A stretch of 64,000 nt of DNA from Haemophilus parainfluenzae. Its GTDB lineage: Bacteria > Pseudomonadota > Gammaproteobacteria > Enterobacterales > Pasteurellaceae. The stretch is taken from assembly GCF_900638025.1 (NCBI RefSeq), contig NZ_LR134481.1, positions 434,001 through 498,000 of the forward strand, given 5' to 3'. Below, piece after piece: positions 63,700-64,000 of the stretch. Positions within the stretch are counted from its first letter, which is position 1, and the number at the start of each line of letters is the position of its first letter. The position numbers were made by a program, and so were the translations under genes. The notes under the pieces are model-generated. The model was given only the letters and a program-made list of their open reading frames with translations, was not told where the DNA came from and made no database searches.

Positions 63700-64000
63700 A
63701 TGAAAAAAATGCTCAGTTTTGAGTTTTGGCAAAAATTTGGTAAATGCCTAATGGTGGTGATTGCCGTTATGCCAGCAGCAGGTTTAATGGTGAGTATTGG
63801 CAACTCACTGCCTTTGATTAGTGACGCAGAATGGCTGGCGCGTGTCGGAAACATTATCGCTCAAATTGGTTGGGGGATTATCGGTAACCTTCATTTATTA
63901 TTTGCTTTAGCGATTGGTGGTAGCTGGGCAAATGAGCGTGCAGGTGGCGCATTTGCAGCGGGTCTTGCTTTCATTTTAATTAACTTAATCACTGGTCACT
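63700..64000 (+). CDS. PTS glucose/maltose-type permease EIIC (partial)
   Basis: First 100 codons of a PTS EIIC of the glucose superfamily, running off the window. FWQKFGKCLMVVIAVMPAAGLM is the family entry (first 20 residues typical), followed by GNIIAQIGWGIIGNLHLLFALAIG (first part), then WANERAGGAFAAGLAF. The company of malQ and malP makes maltose or maltodextrin the likely substrate, as for MalT/MalX-type permeases. EIIB and possibly EIIA would lie further on. AGGAG is 8 bases before the ATG. Confidence 0.85.
   Translation, partial: MKKMLSFEFWQKFGKCLMVVIAVMPAAGLMVSIGNSLPLISDAEWLARVGNIIAQIGWGIIGNLHLLFALAIGGSWANERAGGAFAAGLAFILINLITGH

Noticed and set aside
1..64000. tRNA genes, rRNA, CRISPR arrays, prophage or toxin-antitoxin pairs
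   Set aside because: I saw no cloverleaf-like segment, regular spacer array, phage structural gene or recognisable toxin pair. A covariance-model scan was not possible, so a tRNA could still be missed.

Overview
The window comes from a Pasteurellaceae chromosome, most likely Haemophilus and probably close to H. parainfluenzae. It is AT-rich and full of the Hin-type DNA uptake signal AAGTGCGGT / ACCGCACTT, with roughly 40 or more copies, many of them as inverted pairs at gene ends. Gene order is typical of the family: glpE-rarD-ilvY/ilvC, yheO-tusDCB beside fkpA/slyX, hbpA-MFS-mobB, rpoE-rseA-rseB. An intact hemCDXY operon argues for an organism that makes its own heme, unlike the hemin-requiring H. 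influenzae. The species call is an inference; nothing was searched.

Layout. 1-4 kb: glpE (cut by the window edge), rarD, ilvY and divergent ilvC, whose 531-bp intergenic region carries a large inverted repeat. 4-6.6 kb: a type V autotransporter. 6.6-11.2 kb: rluE, a lysine-rich exported protein, gpmA, envC-yibQ. 11.2-12.4 kb: an IS3-family insertion sequence that has landed inside a terminator hairpin. 12.4-20.2 kb: narP, cyaA, hemCDXY. 20.4-23.3 kb: a polar amino acid ABC importer of the cysteine (CjaA) type. 23.4-27.4 kb: a T4 endonuclease V homologue, a frameshifted small gene, tusBCD-yheO, fkpA, slyX. 27.5-33.3 kb: a DASS symporter and a cluster resembling E. coli nanX/nanY (import and conversion of 2,7-anhydro-sialic acid) with its own GntR regulator and a second, active-site-altered oxidoreductase. 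33.4-37.7 kb: pdxH, hbpA, an MFS exporter, mobB. 37.9-40.4 kb: the sigma-E operon with a consensus sigma-E promoter, then sdhE. 40.5-44.7 kb: fruBKA, with a tandem-HPr FruB. 44.7-56.5 kb: a lipoprotein, a CorC-type membrane protein, DUF1523, tatD, holB, tmk, mltG, surA, pyrR, dnaE, gpt. 56.6-58.1 kb: pepD. 58.2-64 kb: a maltodextrin cluster (GntR regulator, malQ, malP, an endonuclease/exonuclease/phosphatase-family protein, a PTS permease cut by the window end).

How the parts fit. Most of the window is conserved core. Three segments look accessory. The anhydro-sialate cluster would let the cell take up a sialic acid form released by intramolecular trans-sialidases. The maltodextrin cluster looks like oral streptococcal genes in protein length and remembered sequence, and it holds no perfect uptake signal in the last 6.5 kb, the longest such gap here. 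The IS element is the third. Its target was an A/T-flanked hairpin that probably terminated both envC-yibQ and narP. Regulatory signals I can support include a sigma-E promoter for rpoE, a CRP-like site between nanX and its regulator, a LysR-type operator and promoter for ilvC, and three helically phased ACG-centred operators upstream of malQ. No tRNA, rRNA, CRISPR array or prophage was seen.
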